Shown: positions 1-11,949, counted from the stretch's first letter. The stretch is 64,000 nt of DNA from Halichoerus grypus (GCF_964656455.1 NC_135721.1:86594754-86658753); one strand, 5' to 3'. Numbers and translations are program-made. Notes: generated from the letters alone by a model not told the origin.

Positions 1-157
1 GGGAAGGGCAGAAGGAGAGAGAAAGAGAATCCTCAAGGAGACTCCCTGCTGAGCACAGAGCCTGATGCGGGGCTCGATTCCATGACCCTGAGACCATAAT
101 CTGAGCCAGAACCAAGAAGAGTTGGACGCTTAACCAACTGAGCCACCCAGGCGCCCC
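1..157 (-). repeat. Can-SINE (truncated by window edge)
   Basis: The minus-strand copy ends at the head sequence gagccacccaggcgcccc, which reads GGGGCGCCTGGGTGGCTC on the other strand. The poly(A) side is cut by the window start. Confidence 0.9.
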
Positions 158-200
158 TGAAACTTCTTTTGGATGGGCTGTCTCTATGGGGGAATAGACC

Positions 201-339
201 TTGTTACAGGGAAACTTTTGCTGAAAGGAAAGAGATGGACTGTTCCCAGGAATTCCAAGGTAGAGAGACATAGTGGTGGGCAGTAGGGTGGCCCTACCCA
301 AGACCCTCAAGTTGTGAGTATAGACTGGTGACCAGAGTT
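201..339 (+). repeat. Left arm of a 139-bp inverted duplication
   Basis: The reverse complement of 1972-2110 matches this arm over its full 139 bp, with 7 mismatches counted by eye (about 95% identity). Similarity stops sharply on both sides. The arms flank about 1.63 kb. It is not a family I recognise. Confidence 0.9.
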
Positions 340-1478
340 CTCAACACATTCGCCATCCACTGGAAAACAAGGAGTGCAACCTGGAAAGGGGCATGTCTGA
401 GGCTGGTCAGTACATCCTGGCAAGTACATCCTGAGAGCATGATGGCCACCCCAAGCAATAACTGTGTGGAGAGGAGCACCATGGCATCAGACTCCAGACC
501 CCCTTGAATCCCCCCTTGCAGATAGTATGTGCAATCACTGGAAAGGATTTTTAATGAAGAAAAGTATGCTATTATTTAAGGGCCTAATTTTGACCAAAAA
601 GCAAAAATCCATTTTGATTTTGCGGGGCCATTGAATGAGAGGTCCACTGGGGAGAACTGCCTCTTGGAATGACTCACTGCACTCTCTGAATCTTTATGCA
701 ACAGTCCAAGTCTTGCACCTGTTGTCAGATTACTGAGATCAAGAATTGTTGACAATGGTCATTCATTTGCAGATAGAGTATGCAGACAAGCATCTGACTT
801 AAGCCAACCTCCTCTTCCTTGCTGGCCTCAGAGAGACTCACCAGTCTGAAAACATCAGGTAAACCATTCCAGAAGCCCTGAGGCAGAAAGTTACTAGGGA
901 ATGGACAGAAAGATTGTCCTCATTTCTTAATTTTCAACAGATCACCTCATGTTCAACTAGAGGAGTCAGTTCTAGAGATTTACTACCAGGTTGATCTTTC
1001 CATGGATTCAAACTCATCTGAGAACTTGCAAAGAAGAAAGGTCTGATTGTAGATGTCTCTCATGTCCATTTTCCAATCACTGCACCCAGGGAGGTAGTCT
1101 TTCTAGGACCTGGGGAATTGGACGAGTGGCTTTTTGCTACCTTCTTTAGGGTCAGAAAGCCTATGATTTGAAGACAAGTGTTCAGCTGATATGCTGTGCC
1201 ATTGGCACGTTGACAACCATGACATGTACCTTCCAAGGGAAGTTGAGAAGATCCACAGCCATTGGGAGCATCTCCTGTGGAACCAGGGATGTTGGCTTTT
1301 AAGCTGCATGTGAGTATTCAACAGAGCCCCCAAGGGAGGAACTAACTTGCCTCTGTGATCACAGCAGCTGTTGAAATCAATACACTCAATATTTCCACAT
1401 GCGTTAGTTAAACACAAAGATAGTTCCACAGCTTCCTACAAAAGAAATCAATGGAGAAGGAGGATATTAACACTTGCC
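340..1478. other. Intergenic, nothing recognised
   Basis: This stretch holds no convincing exon, RNA gene or repeat that I can name. Short open frames here have no recognisable domain. Confidence 0.5.
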
Positions 1479-1484
1479 AGGGAG

Positions 1485-1875
1485 TGGCTGCCACTTTTTG
1501 GAGAACTTTCTATATGCCAGGCCCTGAGCTAAGCTCTTTACAATATATTAGCCCATTTGTATGCTAAAGACAACTCTGAGATTAAGGTATTTTTTTTAAG
1601 ATTTTGTTTATTTATTTGACAGAGAGAGACACAGCAAGAGAGGGAACACAAGCAGGGGGAGTGGGACAGGGAGAAGCAGGCTTCCCACGGAGCAGGGAGC
1701 TTGATGCGGGGTTCGATCCCAGGACCCTGGGATCATGACCTGAGCCAAAGGTAGACGCTTAACGACTGAGCCACCCAGGCGCCCCAGATTAAGGTATTAT
1801 TAACACCATTGTGGTATAAGAAACTGAGGCACATAGAGGTAGCTGTCACATCATTAATAAGGGGGAAAGCCAGGA
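1485..1875. repeat. MIR-like element split by a Can-SINE
   Basis: The left part (about 1485-1578) has the MIR-type text tatgccaggccctgagctaagctctttaca. The right part (about 1799-1875) continues with aagaaactgaggcacatagaggt. The two flank the SINE at 1592-1785, so the SINE inserted into an older MIR. Confidence 0.7.
1592..1785 (-). repeat. Can-SINE
   Basis: Poly(T) and the tttatttatttgacagagagag body lie on the left, and the head gagccacccaggcgcccc on the right. It is flanked by a perfect 13-bp target-site duplication agattaaggtatt (1579-1591 and 1786-1798). Confidence 0.95.
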
Positions 1876-1971
1876 TCCAAGGCTCAATCAAGTCACTGGA
1901 CTGCAACATCTGTCTCCCAAACCTTTGTGTTTACTGTCCACTTCTCACCTGTCTTTTAGGTAAGTGCCTAA

Positions 1972-2110
1972 AACTCTGGTCACCAGTCTATACTCACAAC
2001 TTGAGGGTCTTAGGTAGGGCCACCCTACTGCCCACCACTATGCCTCTCTACCTTGGAATTCCTGGGACCAGTCTATCTCTTTCCTTTCAGAAAAGGTTTC
2101 CCTGTAGCAA
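1972..2110 (-). repeat. Right arm of a 139-bp inverted duplication
   Basis: Partner of 201-339 in opposite orientation, with no gaps seen. The spacer holds an old MIR and a Can-SINE, so the pair looks like a local inverted duplication and not the ends of one transposon. Confidence 0.9.
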
Positions 2111-4250
2111 GAGTTATAGAGTAAGGAAGTCAAGCCCTGTCTAATCAGTAATATTAGTAGTAACAAAAGCAATTGCTGCACCTTGGTGGCCTTACATTTG
2201 TAACTGATGCCCAGTAGCCCTTAAAAGGTCACCGATCTAAACATGTTATGAGAATAGACCACACAGAAGCTTCCTGCTCTCTAGAACTTTTGGTGGCAAG
2301 ACAGATGTATTGACAGCATTTACAGAGACAGATAAGGTATCTGAAGACAAACATATATGCTTAGAGAAGTATAAATATGTGTCCAACAGAACAGACTATT
2401 CAAGAAATGCTTTTGGAAGCAAAAAGTTAACACGTTTTTGGAAATGACAGAGGGTCTCAGAGTTCTCTAGGTCAGCATTTTCCGAGCTCTCTTAAACACA
2501 GAACACTTGAAAATAATAATACATTGACCCAATGCTGTAAGATAATACAAGATATTTTACATGCTTAGAATAAAATGCAAAGCAAAGATGTTACAGATGA
2601 ATTAATTACTGTAAGAAATGTTGAAAAATTAATTTATAGTTTTTTGTGACAACATTTAAAAATTAGATGAATTTTCATTTTTTTGTTAAAAGAACAAAAC
2701 ATCACAACTACATGTTGAAATTCTATGACAAAGAATGGAACATAAAAAGATACATGAGGAAAACAGTATACTGAGAATGGGGCAGGTGGTAGTCTGAACG
2801 TTTGTGCCTGACAGTACCCCCAAACCAAATCCTAGTGTGTTCAGATATGGCTCCCCATTCTTTAGAGGTAGGTTCTCTAAAACTAAGAGAAATACATAAG
2901 CAAAATTTAAGCTTTTTCCTTTTAATTTGACTTTAAATGTTTTTCAGAGGTTACATATCTATGGCATTTTTTGTTTCTGTGTTTATGCAGGACTCATTAG
3001 AATATTCAGGAAATAATAGTGATCCAAGGGATTATGGTTGAAGAGAAGGAGCTATGCAGAGAGAAGAAATGTAGAAGAAAGGAGAAATAGGGAAGGGTTC
3101 TCACTTCATCCCATAATGCTATGAAACCCAATCTTCATTGTAATTAAATACAAGAGTCAGTTTAGGTTCTAAATTTTTATGGTAACAGCATAGAGGATCA
3201 GAAGTAACCAACGAGAAGGTGAGATACCAGTTGGAAGGCTCCCACCAAGTAGTAGTAAGGGCTTAAATTTATAAAATGTGTTTTAGAATGGAGTAGGAAG
3301 GAGGAGCAAATTGTCTTTCTATGTTTAAGAGTAGAATTAATTAGGTCTATTAATTTAGTTTGCATTGGAAGGAAAAGAGGGGAGGAGTTTGGGGGATACC
3401 CAAGGTGGGATGGTAGAGAACCATTCACAGAGATACCAAATACTGGAGGAAGAACAGTTAGTGGGAAAAGAATGGTAGCTTCACCTTTGGATATGTTAAT
3501 TTTGAGGTGCTGTCTTGACATCAAGATGTTAGAACTATAGGTCAGCAAAATTATGGGCTAGCCCTGTGAACTTGGGATTTCTCAGTGTATAAATTGTAGT
3601 CAAGTCATGGGGATGACTGGGATCACTCAGGAAGAGAGCGCAGAGCAAGAACTGCAAGGGGCAATGACAGAGCCCTGGGGAGCATGAACTCCTAGTGGGC
3701 AAGAGGGGGACTGGCATTCACACAGGAAAGGGAAAGACAGAGAAGGACGGAGACATTTCCATTAGCAACCCCGGCAGTCACTAAAGACATTTTTGAAAGT
3801 GATTTCAGAGGTGTTGAGGATGGCATGGGCAGGACAGAGTGGGTTGGAAAGAAATCCTAGCGGAAGTGAGAACATGAAGTTCAACATGTGGGGGCTGGCA
3901 AATGGCAAATTGCCATTTGAATCCGAACACCACAATCTTCTCCTCTCAGAGACATGAAAAGGGGGAGATGAAGAAGCCCCCACAGGAGACAGGGTATACT
4001 CAGAGAAGAATCAGGTATCAGCTAAGTCCAGGAGCTATAAAGAATGTTCTCTGAAGAATTTAGGGATGAAGGCAGTCTATCAACAGTGGAACAGTAACCC
4101 TTCTTTCTGCCCTGTCTCCCATTCCCCCAGCACCCCATGACTAATTCCTTCCTCAGATCCCCAGTGTTCAGCTTAAATGACTTCCTGAGGAATCCTAGAC
4201 TCAAACTATTTCTTTTGTATAGCCCGGGATACTTTCCCTGTTCTGTCACT
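2111..4250. other. Intergenic, nothing recognised
   Basis: AT-rich at 2450-3200, then mixed composition. I see no exon with splice borders or known peptide and no repeat that I can name. Confidence 0.45.
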
Positions 4251-4254
4251 CTTC

Positions 4255-4390
4255 ATATATGTAATTTGTTCAAAATCTGTTTTCTTCTAGACTGAGAGCT
4301 CCAAGAGGCTAGGAAATGTATTTAGTGTCTTCACTATTGTATCCCCACATAATAGGAGCTCAATAAATAATGTGTGGGATGAATGAATGA
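4255..4390 (+). repeat. L2 3' end
   Basis: The text actgagagctccaagaggctagg, then tattgtatccccacataataggagctcaataaataatgtg and gaatgaatga, is the typical L2 3' tail. Confidence 0.7.
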
Positions 4391-4757
4391 GTCCATCATT
4401 CTCTGAATAGAGATCCAGAGTTCACAGTGAAAAGGGTTCGTCTGGGGCGGCAGGGGTAGCGGTGGGAGAAAAAGTGAACAGGGAAGTAAAATAAGGAAGT
4501 ATTGGAATGAGCCAGAGAAAGCAGGTCACTCAGAGGTATGTGGATCTTGGTTTGTGAAGAAGGACTTGGATGAGGAACAAAATGAGTTGCAGGACTCTGC
4601 CTGTGGTTCCAGTCTAAAGATATCTCTGTTTTTGATACTTAATTAGTAGCATTCCACTAATCATGGTGCAGGCAGGGTCCTCAACATTTGTTCAGGCGTC
4701 CAAACAGAAATCTGGTGATGAAGTTCAGATCTGGTGCATGGGTAGCAAGTTAAGGGC

Positions 4758-4818
4758 CATCATCCATCCAACCATCCATCCATCCATCCATCCATTCATC
4801 CATCTATCCATCCATCCT
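4758..4818 (+). repeat. (CATC)n microsatellite
   Basis: Tandem catc units with a few substitutions (aaccatcc, attcatcc, atctatcc). Confidence 0.9.
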
Positions 4819-4819
4819 A

Positions 4820-5420
4820 CCTATTCATTCATCAAAACTTACTGAGGGCTAGGCACTATTCTAAGGGCTGGTGACACTCTAGTGAATTAAAGACACAAAA
4901 ACCCCCACTCTTATAGATTGGTGGAAAGATAATAAATAAGATAAATGGAATTTTGCAAAGTGATGAGTATAAGGAGTAAAATGAAACAGTGAAAAAGGAT
5001 GAAGGGAGAGAGAGAGAGAGAGTGTGTGTGTGTGTGTGTGTGTGTTGAACCTAGGGAGAGATGAAACATTTTAGATACAAGAGCCAAAGAAGACCCCACT
5101 GAGAAAGTGATATTAGAGCAAGACCAGAGAAAATAAGGGAGCAAGCCATAGGGATAGCTGGGGGAAGAGCACTCCAGGCAGGAGGAACAGCATCTGCAAA
5201 AGCCTTAATGCTAGGGGACCTGGAATGCTCAAGCCACAGGGAGGAGTCCAGCAAAGCTAGAGCAGGAAGGAAGGTGGGCAGGGAGGAAGAGAAGGGTAGG
5301 AAGTGTATCACAAACTGAGACTCAATGGGGAGGTCTTGCTGGCCACTGTAAGGACTTCATTTAGCTTTTACTCTGGTTGGGACAGCGGGCCTTTAGAGGC
5401 TTGAGGAGTATGATCTAAAA
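4820..5420 (+). repeat. Ancient interspersed repeat with internal (GA)n(GT)n
   Basis: The text runs ttcatcaaaacttactgagggctaggcac..., then gcactccaggcaggaggaacagcat..., the pattern of an old mammalian repeat (L1ME-like 3' end in my memory). The same family recurs at 57830-58640. Confidence 0.5.
5004..5045 (+). repeat. (GA)n(GT)n compound microsatellite
   Basis: A run of ga repeats is followed directly by about twelve gt units. Confidence 0.95.
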
Positions 5421-5859
5421 TCTTAACCTGGTATTAAAATTGTTACTTCGGCTGATAGATTGGGGAGGCGGTCAAGAGAGCAAGCAGGAGGAGCAGCTGG
5501 GGACTGTAGTCATCTACATGGCAGACTGAGATCAGGCTAGGGTGGTGAAGGTCATGAAAAGTGGTTCCATTCCGGATACAATTTGAAAGGAAACCAACAG
5601 GTTATGCCATTGGATTGAGTTTGAGTGTGAGGGCAAGAAAGAAGGAAAGGGAGACCCCACGCTCTCAGCCTGAGCCCTTGGAAAGATGGAATAGGCAGCA
5701 ATAAGGTAAGAGAGGCTGTAGGTAGGGGAGGTTTGGGGAGGGGCTGTTTTAAATATGTTAAGTCTGAAATGTTTATTAAATATCCAAGTGGCAAGTTTGA
5801 GTAGACAGTTGGGAGCTCAGGGGAGAAGTCCAGGCCAGAGATATAAATTTAAGAGTTTA

Positions 5860-6118
5860 TCAGCCTATTGATTTGATTTAAAGTCATGAAGTTATTTTTA
5901 ATTTTGGAAATTTCACTCCATTTTCCATGGTGGCTATACCATTCTATATTCCCACCAACAGTGCACAGGGTTCTAATTTCTGCACATTTTTGCCACACAC
6001 ATTATCTTTTTTGTTTCTGTTGTTTTGGGTAGTAGCCGTCATAATAGGAGTGAGGTGATATCTCAATGTGGTTTTGATTTGCATTTCCCTGATGATTAGT
6101 GAGATCGCAGAAGAGCTT
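5860..6118 (+). repeat. Old L1 fragment
   Basis: ttccatggtggctataccattctatattcccaccaacagtgcac and gtgaggtgatatctcaatgtggttttgatttgcatttccctgatga are familiar antisense L1 text. Confidence 0.7.
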
Positions 6119-6134
6119 CTGATCCAGGGGACAT

Positions 6135-6655
6135 CATTGAGGATGAGAAAGCCTCTTTGTTTGATCCAACTTTAGTCAGGCTCCTGAACCTTCTCCTAGG
6201 CCCTTCTGTACACTTCCCCATAAAATCCAGTTTTAGCAAGAACCTGGCTTCATCAGTTTAGCAAGAAACCCCCACACTCAATATCTGATCACCTCAATGT
6301 CTGACCAGGTTTGTCACCCTCCACCCTCCCCCAAGTGATGTCTGATCCCCCTCAGGCCTGCCTTCAGCAAGGCTTAGCCAGAACCCACCCCCCTTAGCCC
6401 TGATGTTTCTTCTCAGTGATTTTCCACCCACTCAGCCCTGATGTTTCTTCTCAGTGATTTTCCACCCACTCACCCCTACCCTGTTTGTTGGCTTTAAGCC
6501 CCCACTTACCCTTGCTGTGTGAGAGGTTGAGCACTATCTCTCTCCCCCACTGCAAACTCCCCCTGCACTGGGCCCTCTACCTATCTCAGTGGTCCTGAAT
6601 AAAGTCTGTCTTACCGCCGCTTGTTTAAAAGCACCATTCAATAATTTTTTTTCTT
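6135..6655 (+). repeat. Solo LTR, ERV1-like
   Basis: A pyrimidine-rich segment ends with a promoter-to-poly(A) layout: ggctttaagcccccacttac, then AATAAA at 6599-6604 in tcctgaataaagtctgtcttac. That fits an LTR of a gammaretrovirus-like element. No internal coding region is next to it. It carries a 38-bp tandem duplication. I could not fix the ends or a target-site duplication, and the family name is not assigned. Confidence 0.55.
6396..6471 (+). repeat. 38-bp tandem duplication, two copies
   Basis: The unit begins agccctgatgtttcttctca and ends ttttccacccactc. Two perfect copies lie head to tail (6396-6433, 6434-6471) within the LTR, a place where LTR U3 regions often carry repeats. Confidence 0.95.
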
Positions 6656-6659
6656 TAAC

Positions 6660-7620
6660 AAAGATGGGGGATGAGTTCCAGAGAAACCAGGAAAGGTCTT
6701 CAAGGGTTAAGGAAGGGCAAGAGATGGAAACAGAATTGGAGATTTATGGGGGTTTGGGGAACATGGGTAACGCAGGCTGTGGGAGATGGGGTGATCTGGG
6801 GTATGTGGCATTCCAGCGACGGACTCAAGTCAGGGTAAAGGGGTGAGAGGCTGAGACCTGAGATCCCAAGACAGACGACGTAGGTGAGACCTTGAACTAG
6901 GGATATGGGAAAGGGGGCAGCCGGACCTCATAGGAGGCCTGGAGGCAGGAGGAGAGACAGTTCTACTCTGAACACATGGGTCCCCTCCTCACCCCTGGCA
7001 GTGGAAATCAGTGGGCCTGGGAAGGTACGCTTACCCTGAGGTACTGGGAGCACTCCTGTGTGATTTGGGTTCAGTCCCAAATGCAGCCTCCTCTAGTATC
7101 ATGCTTTTAGTCCCAGCCAGGTTACCCAGTCCAAAAGGGGTAATAAGGAAAATGTGAGTGAAGTGTGAGGCCAGCAGCATCAGGAAGTATAAATAAGTGG
7201 ACAGGTGAAAGAAGGCAGAGTAAAACCCAGAAAACTGGAAATTCCCCTGGACCAACCAATCTGCAACTGGTGAGCTGAGCTGGGCTCAGCATGCCCTGAA
7301 TGGAGAGCGGAAATTTGGATGGGCGAGAGCTCCAGGGAGGGGGTGATGCTCAGGGGAGCTGTGGGCCCCCTTCAGGGCTGGGCGGGGGTGGGGGGGCTGA
7401 GCACTGAAGGCCCAGCAACCAGCACTCACCTGGATTTCTCACAGCAGTGCCACAGTTAAGAAGACAACAGTGAGATAGATCTCAGAAAAGCCCACTCTGC
7501 CCCCCAGGCCCCACCCTCCTTCCCCCAGGAAGGTCAGCCTCTGGAGTAACCATCCTCAAGCTTTAGTACAGGTGCTCTACACCCATGGTTGGAAACTACT
7601 CCTCTGGCACCAGGTGGAAG
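6660..7620. other. Intergenic, nothing coding recognised
   Basis: Mixed composition. It holds a TATA-like box near 7188 (tataaataag) and a consensus kappaB-type site at 7237-7246, but no exon evidence. Confidence 0.4.
7237..7246. promoter_or_regulatory. NF-kappaB-type motif GGAAATTCCC
   Basis: The reverse complement GGGAATTTCC fits the kappaB consensus exactly. It lies about 31 kb past the end of IL1RL2. A 10-bp match alone is weak, and function is unproven. Confidence 0.25.
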
Positions 7621-7636
7621 CTCTGGGTTGTATCCT

Positions 7637-7775
7637 TTTTTTTTTTTTTAATTTTCTATTTAAATTCAATTAATTAATATATAATGTATTATTAGTTTCA
7701 GAGGTAGAGGTCAGTGAGTCAACATAATACCCAGTGCTCATTACATCATGTGTCCTCCTTAATATCCATCACCCG
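7637..7775 (-). repeat. Carnivore L1 3' end, 5'-truncated
   Basis: Poly(T), then aattcaattaattaatatataatgtattattagtttcagaggtagaggtcagtg, the 3' end of the young carnivore L1 in antisense. It is flanked by imperfect ggttgtat(c/t)ctt duplications (about 7625 and 7777). Confidence 0.85.
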
Positions 7776-7953
7776 GGGTTGTATTCTTATTAAGAGCAAT
7801 TAAATGTCATTACATCCCAATAAATGTCTAAGAGTGAATTGTGTCTAGGCCCTGAGCTACTTTTCAGGGAACTGTGGGCAAGGTGACAGTAACAGGAGTC
7901 AGCCTAGGCCTGGGACAACGAAGCAGCCCATGGTTCAAGATGTGGGCCATGAC

Positions 7954-7994
7954 AGGGCAGGGGGGCGGCGGCCGGGGGGCGGGGGGGCTGTGGG
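7954..7994 (+). other. G-rich, G-quadruplex-prone tract
   Basis: Several runs of three to seven G within 40 bases, with CpGs (ggcggcggccgg). There is no gene start nearby. Confidence 0.5.
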
Positions 7995-8499
7995 AGGGAA
8001 AGGCTATCCAAAGGCCCACATGTGCTGGCAGGATGCTGCAGATGGGCACGAGGCCAGGTTCACATGACCGACCAGGCTCAGGACTGGCCTGGCAGCCAGC
8101 AGCGAGGCCAGGGCCTCCAAGGATCTACCCCGAGCCATGACAGAATCCAGAAGCCAAGAAACAAGGCAAAGGCTAACAGTGTTTTTATGATTCTGGCATG
8201 TTCTTCCTGCATCTGCTAGACTTTGCCGCATGCACGATGAAGTATCAAGAATGCTGAGAACATGACTCCCTTGAAACTTTTTGGAGAGCCTCCCAGGCCC
8301 AGAGGCTTCAGACGTGATGAGAAGCTGCCTCCATCTCTGAGCCCACGTGGGGTGCTTGCTTACTCTGACCCCATCCTGAAACAAATCACTCAAAAGTAAA
8401 TGCCACCATCCACTTGAATATTGCATGTTCTATCCTTCTAGCATCGTAACTATTATTAGCTATTGCTGGCGGAATGCTCATTGTATGACAAAGGTTTTA

Positions 8500-8600
8500 C
8501 TAACCCCTTAGCATCATTATCTCCTTTATCACACAGTAGGAAACATTATCCTGAGTTTGCAGGTCCAAACCCTGCGGCTTAATACAGTGCCATAATGGTG
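8500..8600. repeat. MIR-like fragment
   Basis: The text ccttagcatcattatctcctttatcacacagtaggaaac resembles the antisense MIR core. Confidence 0.45.
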
Positions 8601-8659
8601 GGGGCAGGGACGGGGCAGGGGGCGACAGGGGCTGAAAGCCTGGTCTCCTCAGCTCATAC

Positions 8660-8975
8660 CCTCTCTTGTTATTGTGTTAAAATAGACATAATGTAAAAGT
8701 TATCATTGTAGCCATTTTCAGGTGTACAGTTCAACGGTATTAAGTCCTCTCACGCTGTTGTACAACCATCACCACCGTCCCTCTCCCAAATTATCTCGCC
8801 TCCAAGCTCCGGACCCATTAGCTAATACCTTCCCAGCCCCCAGCAACACTGTACTACTTTCTGTCTCTATGTATCTGACACTTCTAGGTCCTTCACAGAA
8901 GTAGGATCACACAGTTCTTGTCCTTTTGTGACTGGCTTATTTTACTTGGCGTTACGTCCCCAAGGGAAAGCAGAA
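8660..8975 (+). repeat. Old L1 fragment
   Basis: gtgtacagttcaacggtattaag, ttgtacaaccatcaccacc and tgtccttttgtgactggcttatttta are typical old-L1 text. A Can-SINE follows directly. Confidence 0.7.
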
Positions 8976-8995
8976 CCATAGCAGAGGGTGGTTTT

Positions 8996-9202
8996 TTGTT
9001 TTTTTGTTTTTTTAAAGATTTTATTTATTTACTTGACAGAGAGAGACACAGCGAGAGAGGGAACACAAGCAAGAGGAGGGGGAGAGGGAGAAGCAGGCTT
9101 CCCGCTGAGCAGGGAGGCCGACGCGGGGCTCGATCCCAGAACTCTGGGATCATGACCTGAGCCAAAGGCAGCCGCTTAACGACTGAGCCACCCAGGCGCC
9201 CC
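8996..9202 (-). repeat. Can-SINE
   Basis: Full-length minus-strand copy with head gagccacccaggcgcccc and a perfect 15-bp target-site duplication gcagagggtggtttt (8981-8995 and 9203-9217). Confidence 0.96.
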
Positions 9203-9308
9203 GCAGAGGGTGGTTTTAATCCCACAAACCCTGGGTTAAGAATCCAGCATTTTTGCACAGTGCCTTTCTGCTACTTAAGCCCATCTTCTTGATTTTGCTA
9301 GAGATAGC

Positions 9309-9722
9309 ATTCTGGTTGCATTGTGTCCCCCCACCCCGCCCCCCGCCCAGAATTCATAGGTTGAAGTCCTACCCCGCAGTACACCTTGGAATGTGACTAT
9401 GTTTGGAAATAGGGCCTTTAAAGGGGTAATGAAGGTTAAATGAGGTCATGTGGCTGGGCCCTCACCCAGTAGGACTGATGTCACTGTTAGAAGCGAGACA
9501 TCAGGGATGGGAGCACGTGGAGGAAAAGCCATGTGAGGACATGCGGGCACAGTGGGAAGGCGGCCATCAGCAAGCCACAGAGAACGGCTTCTGGAGAAAC
9601 CTAAGCTGCCAGCATCCTGACCTTGACCTCACAGCCCCCAGGGCTATCAGAAAATAAACGTCTGCTGTTGAGGCCACCCAGGCTGCAGTATTTTGTTACG
9701 GCCGCCGGAGCTGACCAATGTG
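9309..9722 (+). repeat. MaLR-type LTR
   Basis: The text runs attgtgtccccc...agaattcataggttgaagtcct...ggaaatagggcctt and ends atcagaaaataaacgtctgctgttgaggccaccca. This is the layout of MST/MLT-group LTRs, with the AATAAA near the end. It is related to the copy at 36932-37270. Confidence 0.65.
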
Positions 9723-11940
9723 GACGTGGCTGGCTGTGTTTGCAGACACGCGGGGCCCGGGTCACACAGTGGCCTCCTCCAACTAGCAGTAGTCCCTCCC
9801 CCATCTGACTTGTGGGCATGGAGCACAGTGGGTACTTGGTTCTACATTTATGCTTCATACTGAGAGGGATGTGGTTTCTAAGCCTGCCCAGGGGCCGGCC
9901 GTGGATGACCTTTCAACACCTTACGTTTCCAGCACTGCACCTGGCCCCCGTGGCAGCGGTTTCAGTGGCCCTAAGAGGCTTATTTTCACCAGGGGCTACA
10001 CGTTCCCATGGCCCGCAGCACCACAGAGACGTCAGGGCTTCACCAACTCTGTGACTCATTCCCCTCCAGCCTCTGGGACACCAGAAGGAGCCAAAAACAA
10101 AAAACAAAAAACTGCAGAGAGAAAGTCATGTGGCAGGAGAAATGAGCCTCCATCTCCTGAAAGGAAAGTTACTCGTTTCCATAAAATTATGAGACTCTTT
10201 GGCCTCAAATTCGGAATAATTCTCCTATACTTTTCAATACTCTGTGTTCGAAATTATCACTTTCTGGTGCCATCATCTGTGCATCATTTTGCTTTTCAGC
10301 AACACAAGTAGAATTTTTTTTTTTTTTTTTTTTGGTTCTAAGACCTATAAATTCTAAAAGACAGCCTCCAGAGGGTCCGGAGAAGCTGGTGGCCCTGAGA
10401 AAAGTTTCTGGAGGGTAGAGAGAGCTGGGGGTGGAAGTGTGAGTTCAGGGAGCGGGAGAGAAAGCCAGAGATCTTATCGAGAGAAGATATACAAGAACTA
10501 AACAGTTGCTGGAAGAGTGTCATGAGGGGCCTCCCAGGAAATTCAATGCGGAAGACAACACCCCACCTGCAAGCAGTCTTGGAAATGTATGACCCAACAC
10601 AGGGAAACTGAGTAAGAGTGAGAACACCCGTTACTGAAAATGAGATTCACGAATTGTCATGAAAGAAGAGAACATCAGCCACGCAGTAAGGCCACGGGTT
10701 TCCAGACAGATGTTTCAGCCGGAAGCCAAAGAGGGTCAGGGCAGAGATTCCAGGCAAGGAAAAGGTCTTCAGCCTTCAAAGATGAGAAGAGAATTGGGGG
10801 TGGGGTTCAGGGGATGGGAAGGAGGCTCAAGAGAATAGATGGGTGTGTGATTGGAGGATAGAAATTAAAGGTGAACTAAAAATCAAAAGGGAAAATCTTT
10901 GTGCAAAAAGATCAAGCCCGTGGTAGCAGCCACAGCCTCTAAAGAAGAGCATTCCCAGAACTGGGGTGACAGAGGGCTTCCCTCATGGCTGAGCTACAGC
11001 AGGCCCTGGGGCCCAGATCAATGCCAGCCCAAGGTGGCCTGTACTGGTGAAGCACAGCCCGGAGAGCAGCACTCGTCTGTGCCTTTCACAGGTTGGGCTG
11101 TGCTCGGTGGACCGGCTGGAGAAGAGGAAACCAATGAAAAGGAGAACTTGAAAAACCTCTGTGCGCCCTGCCCGAGGTATATCCCTCTGTAATCATTTGA
11201 GAGCGATAATGGGCAAGTTCATGGGCATCAACGGCAAAGGGACCTTGCCTTTGGCAGCGGACCCAGGGTGGGGTTCCCATCTGGTCATGCCTCTTCCCGT
11301 TCCCTAATCCTGTTTTCTCCACTGGTTACTGAATAAACGTGGTGGCACTCAGCTCATTTACTGATCAGCACATCGACAGAATTTAGTCACTAAGCCGCTA
11401 TTTACCGGGCCTCTGCAAAGGCCAGGCATTGTTACATCACGCAAGTGTACTGGAAATGCAATGGTAAGAGAAACGCAAGTTTCTCTTCATCAACCAGAGA
11501 AAGATGGTTGCTCTTCTCCCAGCATTCACACATTCACATTACCCAGCTGCGGTGGGAGGCCTGCCACAGTGCTGACGGACCCTTCCCGCCCCCCCACCCC
11601 ACCCCAGCCTGTTTCCCTTATCTTCCCCCACAGCTGCTTCCTGACCCGAGGTTTGGCTTGAAAATCCTTCTTGGAATCTCTCACTATGCGTCCCTGGTCC
11701 CGTTTTCTAGCTACTGAGGAAACCGGACACCATCGGATGGGCCATCCCCACCTGTCTTCCCCAACGCAAAATTTCTGGGATTTTCACCCATGTTCTCCCT
11801 CCCCCTGCTACTCCTCCTCCCTGAGAAAGGTGCCTTTTTTTCCCCATAGCTAGCCCCTCCACTTGTGTGCTCTCCCCTTGTGTGATCTCTCAATCTCCCC
11901 AGCCCTGAGTGCAATCTTATCTCTTAAAGGCTTTGGCCTT
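9723..11940. other. Intergenic, nothing recognised
   Basis: GC-moderate sequence with a poly(T) run at about 10315-10333. Some long open frames occur here, but none shows a domain, splice border or known peptide. Confidence 0.4.
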
Positions 11941-11949
11941 GTCCCATTC

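Noticed and set aside
8004..8426. 140-codon open frame on the minus strand
   Set aside because: No domain or splice support; overlapping frames on the other strand are equally open because the region is GC-rich.
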